Of a DNA stretch of 64,000 nt, positions 63,726 to 64,000 are shown one piece after another; the stretch's first letter is position 1; each line of letters starts with the position of its first letter. The notes under the pieces were generated by a model. That model searched no databases. It saw only the letters and a program-made list of their open reading frames with translations, and was not told the origin of the DNA. The stretch spans positions 124,001-188,000 of the forward strand of contig NZ_PGCP01000004.1 in the NCBI RefSeq assembly GCF_002812985.1, given 5' to 3'. Source of the DNA: Aeromonas lusitana (GTDB lineage: Bacteria; Pseudomonadota; Gammaproteobacteria; Enterobacterales; Aeromonadaceae). The position numbers were made by a program, and so were the translations under genes.

Positions 63726-64000
63726 ATGAACCACCAGGGTATCAGGCTGCTGTTATTGGCAGCCCCCGGCCTGCTCGCCACCTCGGCGCTGGCCAACTAC
63801 AGCGCCGACTGGCAGCACTACCGGCTGAATGGCGAATCGAGCCGTCAGCTCGGGGACAGGGTCACCGAAGTCACCTATGAGCTGAGCGCCAGCGATGCCG
63901 GTGCCCCCTATCAGCAGCTGAGGGTCTATCGCCGCTTCGACTGGCAGTCCACCAATCTGGACGCTTTGGCCGAGCAGCAGTGTGGCGAGCCGCAGCTCAA
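63726..64000 (+). CDS. Secreted hypothetical protein, cut off by the window end
   Basis: At least 91 residues; the 3' end is outside. ATG 63726 follows AAGGGA, a reasonable ribosome site. The first 23 residues are a signal peptide, ending at SALA-NYS. The visible mature part (ADWQHYRLNGES, then LRVYRRFDW) shows no recognised domain. It follows the men operon terminator, so it is probably an independent unit. Confidence 0.6.
   Translation, partial: MNHQGIRLLLLAAPGLLATSALANYSADWQHYRLNGESSRQLGDRVTEVTYELSASDAGAPYQQLRVYRRFDWQSTNLDALAEQQCGEPQL

Overview
The window is a gene-dense, GC-rich stretch of a gammaproteobacterial chromosome, almost certainly Aeromonas. The strongest evidence is a convincing ahyR/ahyI quorum-sensing pair (LuxR receptor and C4-HSL-type synthase). 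Supporting it are Aeromonas/Vibrio-type housekeeping clusters: parC, parE, tolC-nudF-yqiB-cpdA-yqiA, hldE, rnb, mtlADR, btsT-yjiX-yjiA and the complete menaquinone set menA/menFDHBCE. I see no rRNA, tRNA, insertion sequence, prophage or CRISPR array.

Layout. 1-610: end of scsC and scsD (copper/thiol stress). 697-1107: EF-hand secreted protein. 1435-3948: a four-gene operon of a J-domain co-chaperone and three unrecognised cytoplasmic proteins. 4449-7655: a POT-type transporter lacking its N-terminal signature, and small conserved hypotheticals. 7656-9232: palindromic REP-like repeats, then an AT-rich island with a lone HNH endonuclease that may carry a PUA/EVE-like reader domain. 9237-20576: a long minus-strand block of parC, parE, an aaeXAB-type efflux operon, a GFA-family protein, a NUDIX hydrolase, yqiA, cpdA, yqiB and nudF. 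The divergent tolC follows. 22343-27756: hldE, lpxL, cpdB and argO. 28121-30774: ahyR and ahyI, placed between argO and its regulator argP. 30860-39180: rnb, the mannitol operon mtlA-mtlD-mtlR with two clear CRP sites, and a CPA1 antiporter. 39290-51117: a small MscS-type channel, zntB, yaiI, a 1000-residue Ig-repeat lipoprotein, a nupC-type transporter, dbpA, a YkgJ-type protein and a PepSY membrane protein. 51206-55070: btsT-yjiX-yjiA and a small partner gene. 55329-63496: menaquinone biosynthesis. A truncated secreted protein closes the window.

How the genes work together. menF-D-H-B-C-E form one translationally coupled operon taking chorismate to the OSB/DHNA stage, with menA divergent beside it. 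mtlA imports and phosphorylates mannitol, mtlD oxidises it and mtlR represses. nudF-yqiB-cpdA-yqiA...parE keeps the enterobacterial gene order but is split by five extra genes. btsT-yjiX-yjiA keeps the E. coli order.

The most unusual features are: (1) a roughly 101-bp tandem repeat upstream of yjiA that duplicates its translation start and leaves two nine-codon mini-ORFs; (2) the lone HNH gene in its AT-rich island; (3) the uncharacterised J-domain operon; and (4) the 11-repeat Ig-like lipoprotein.
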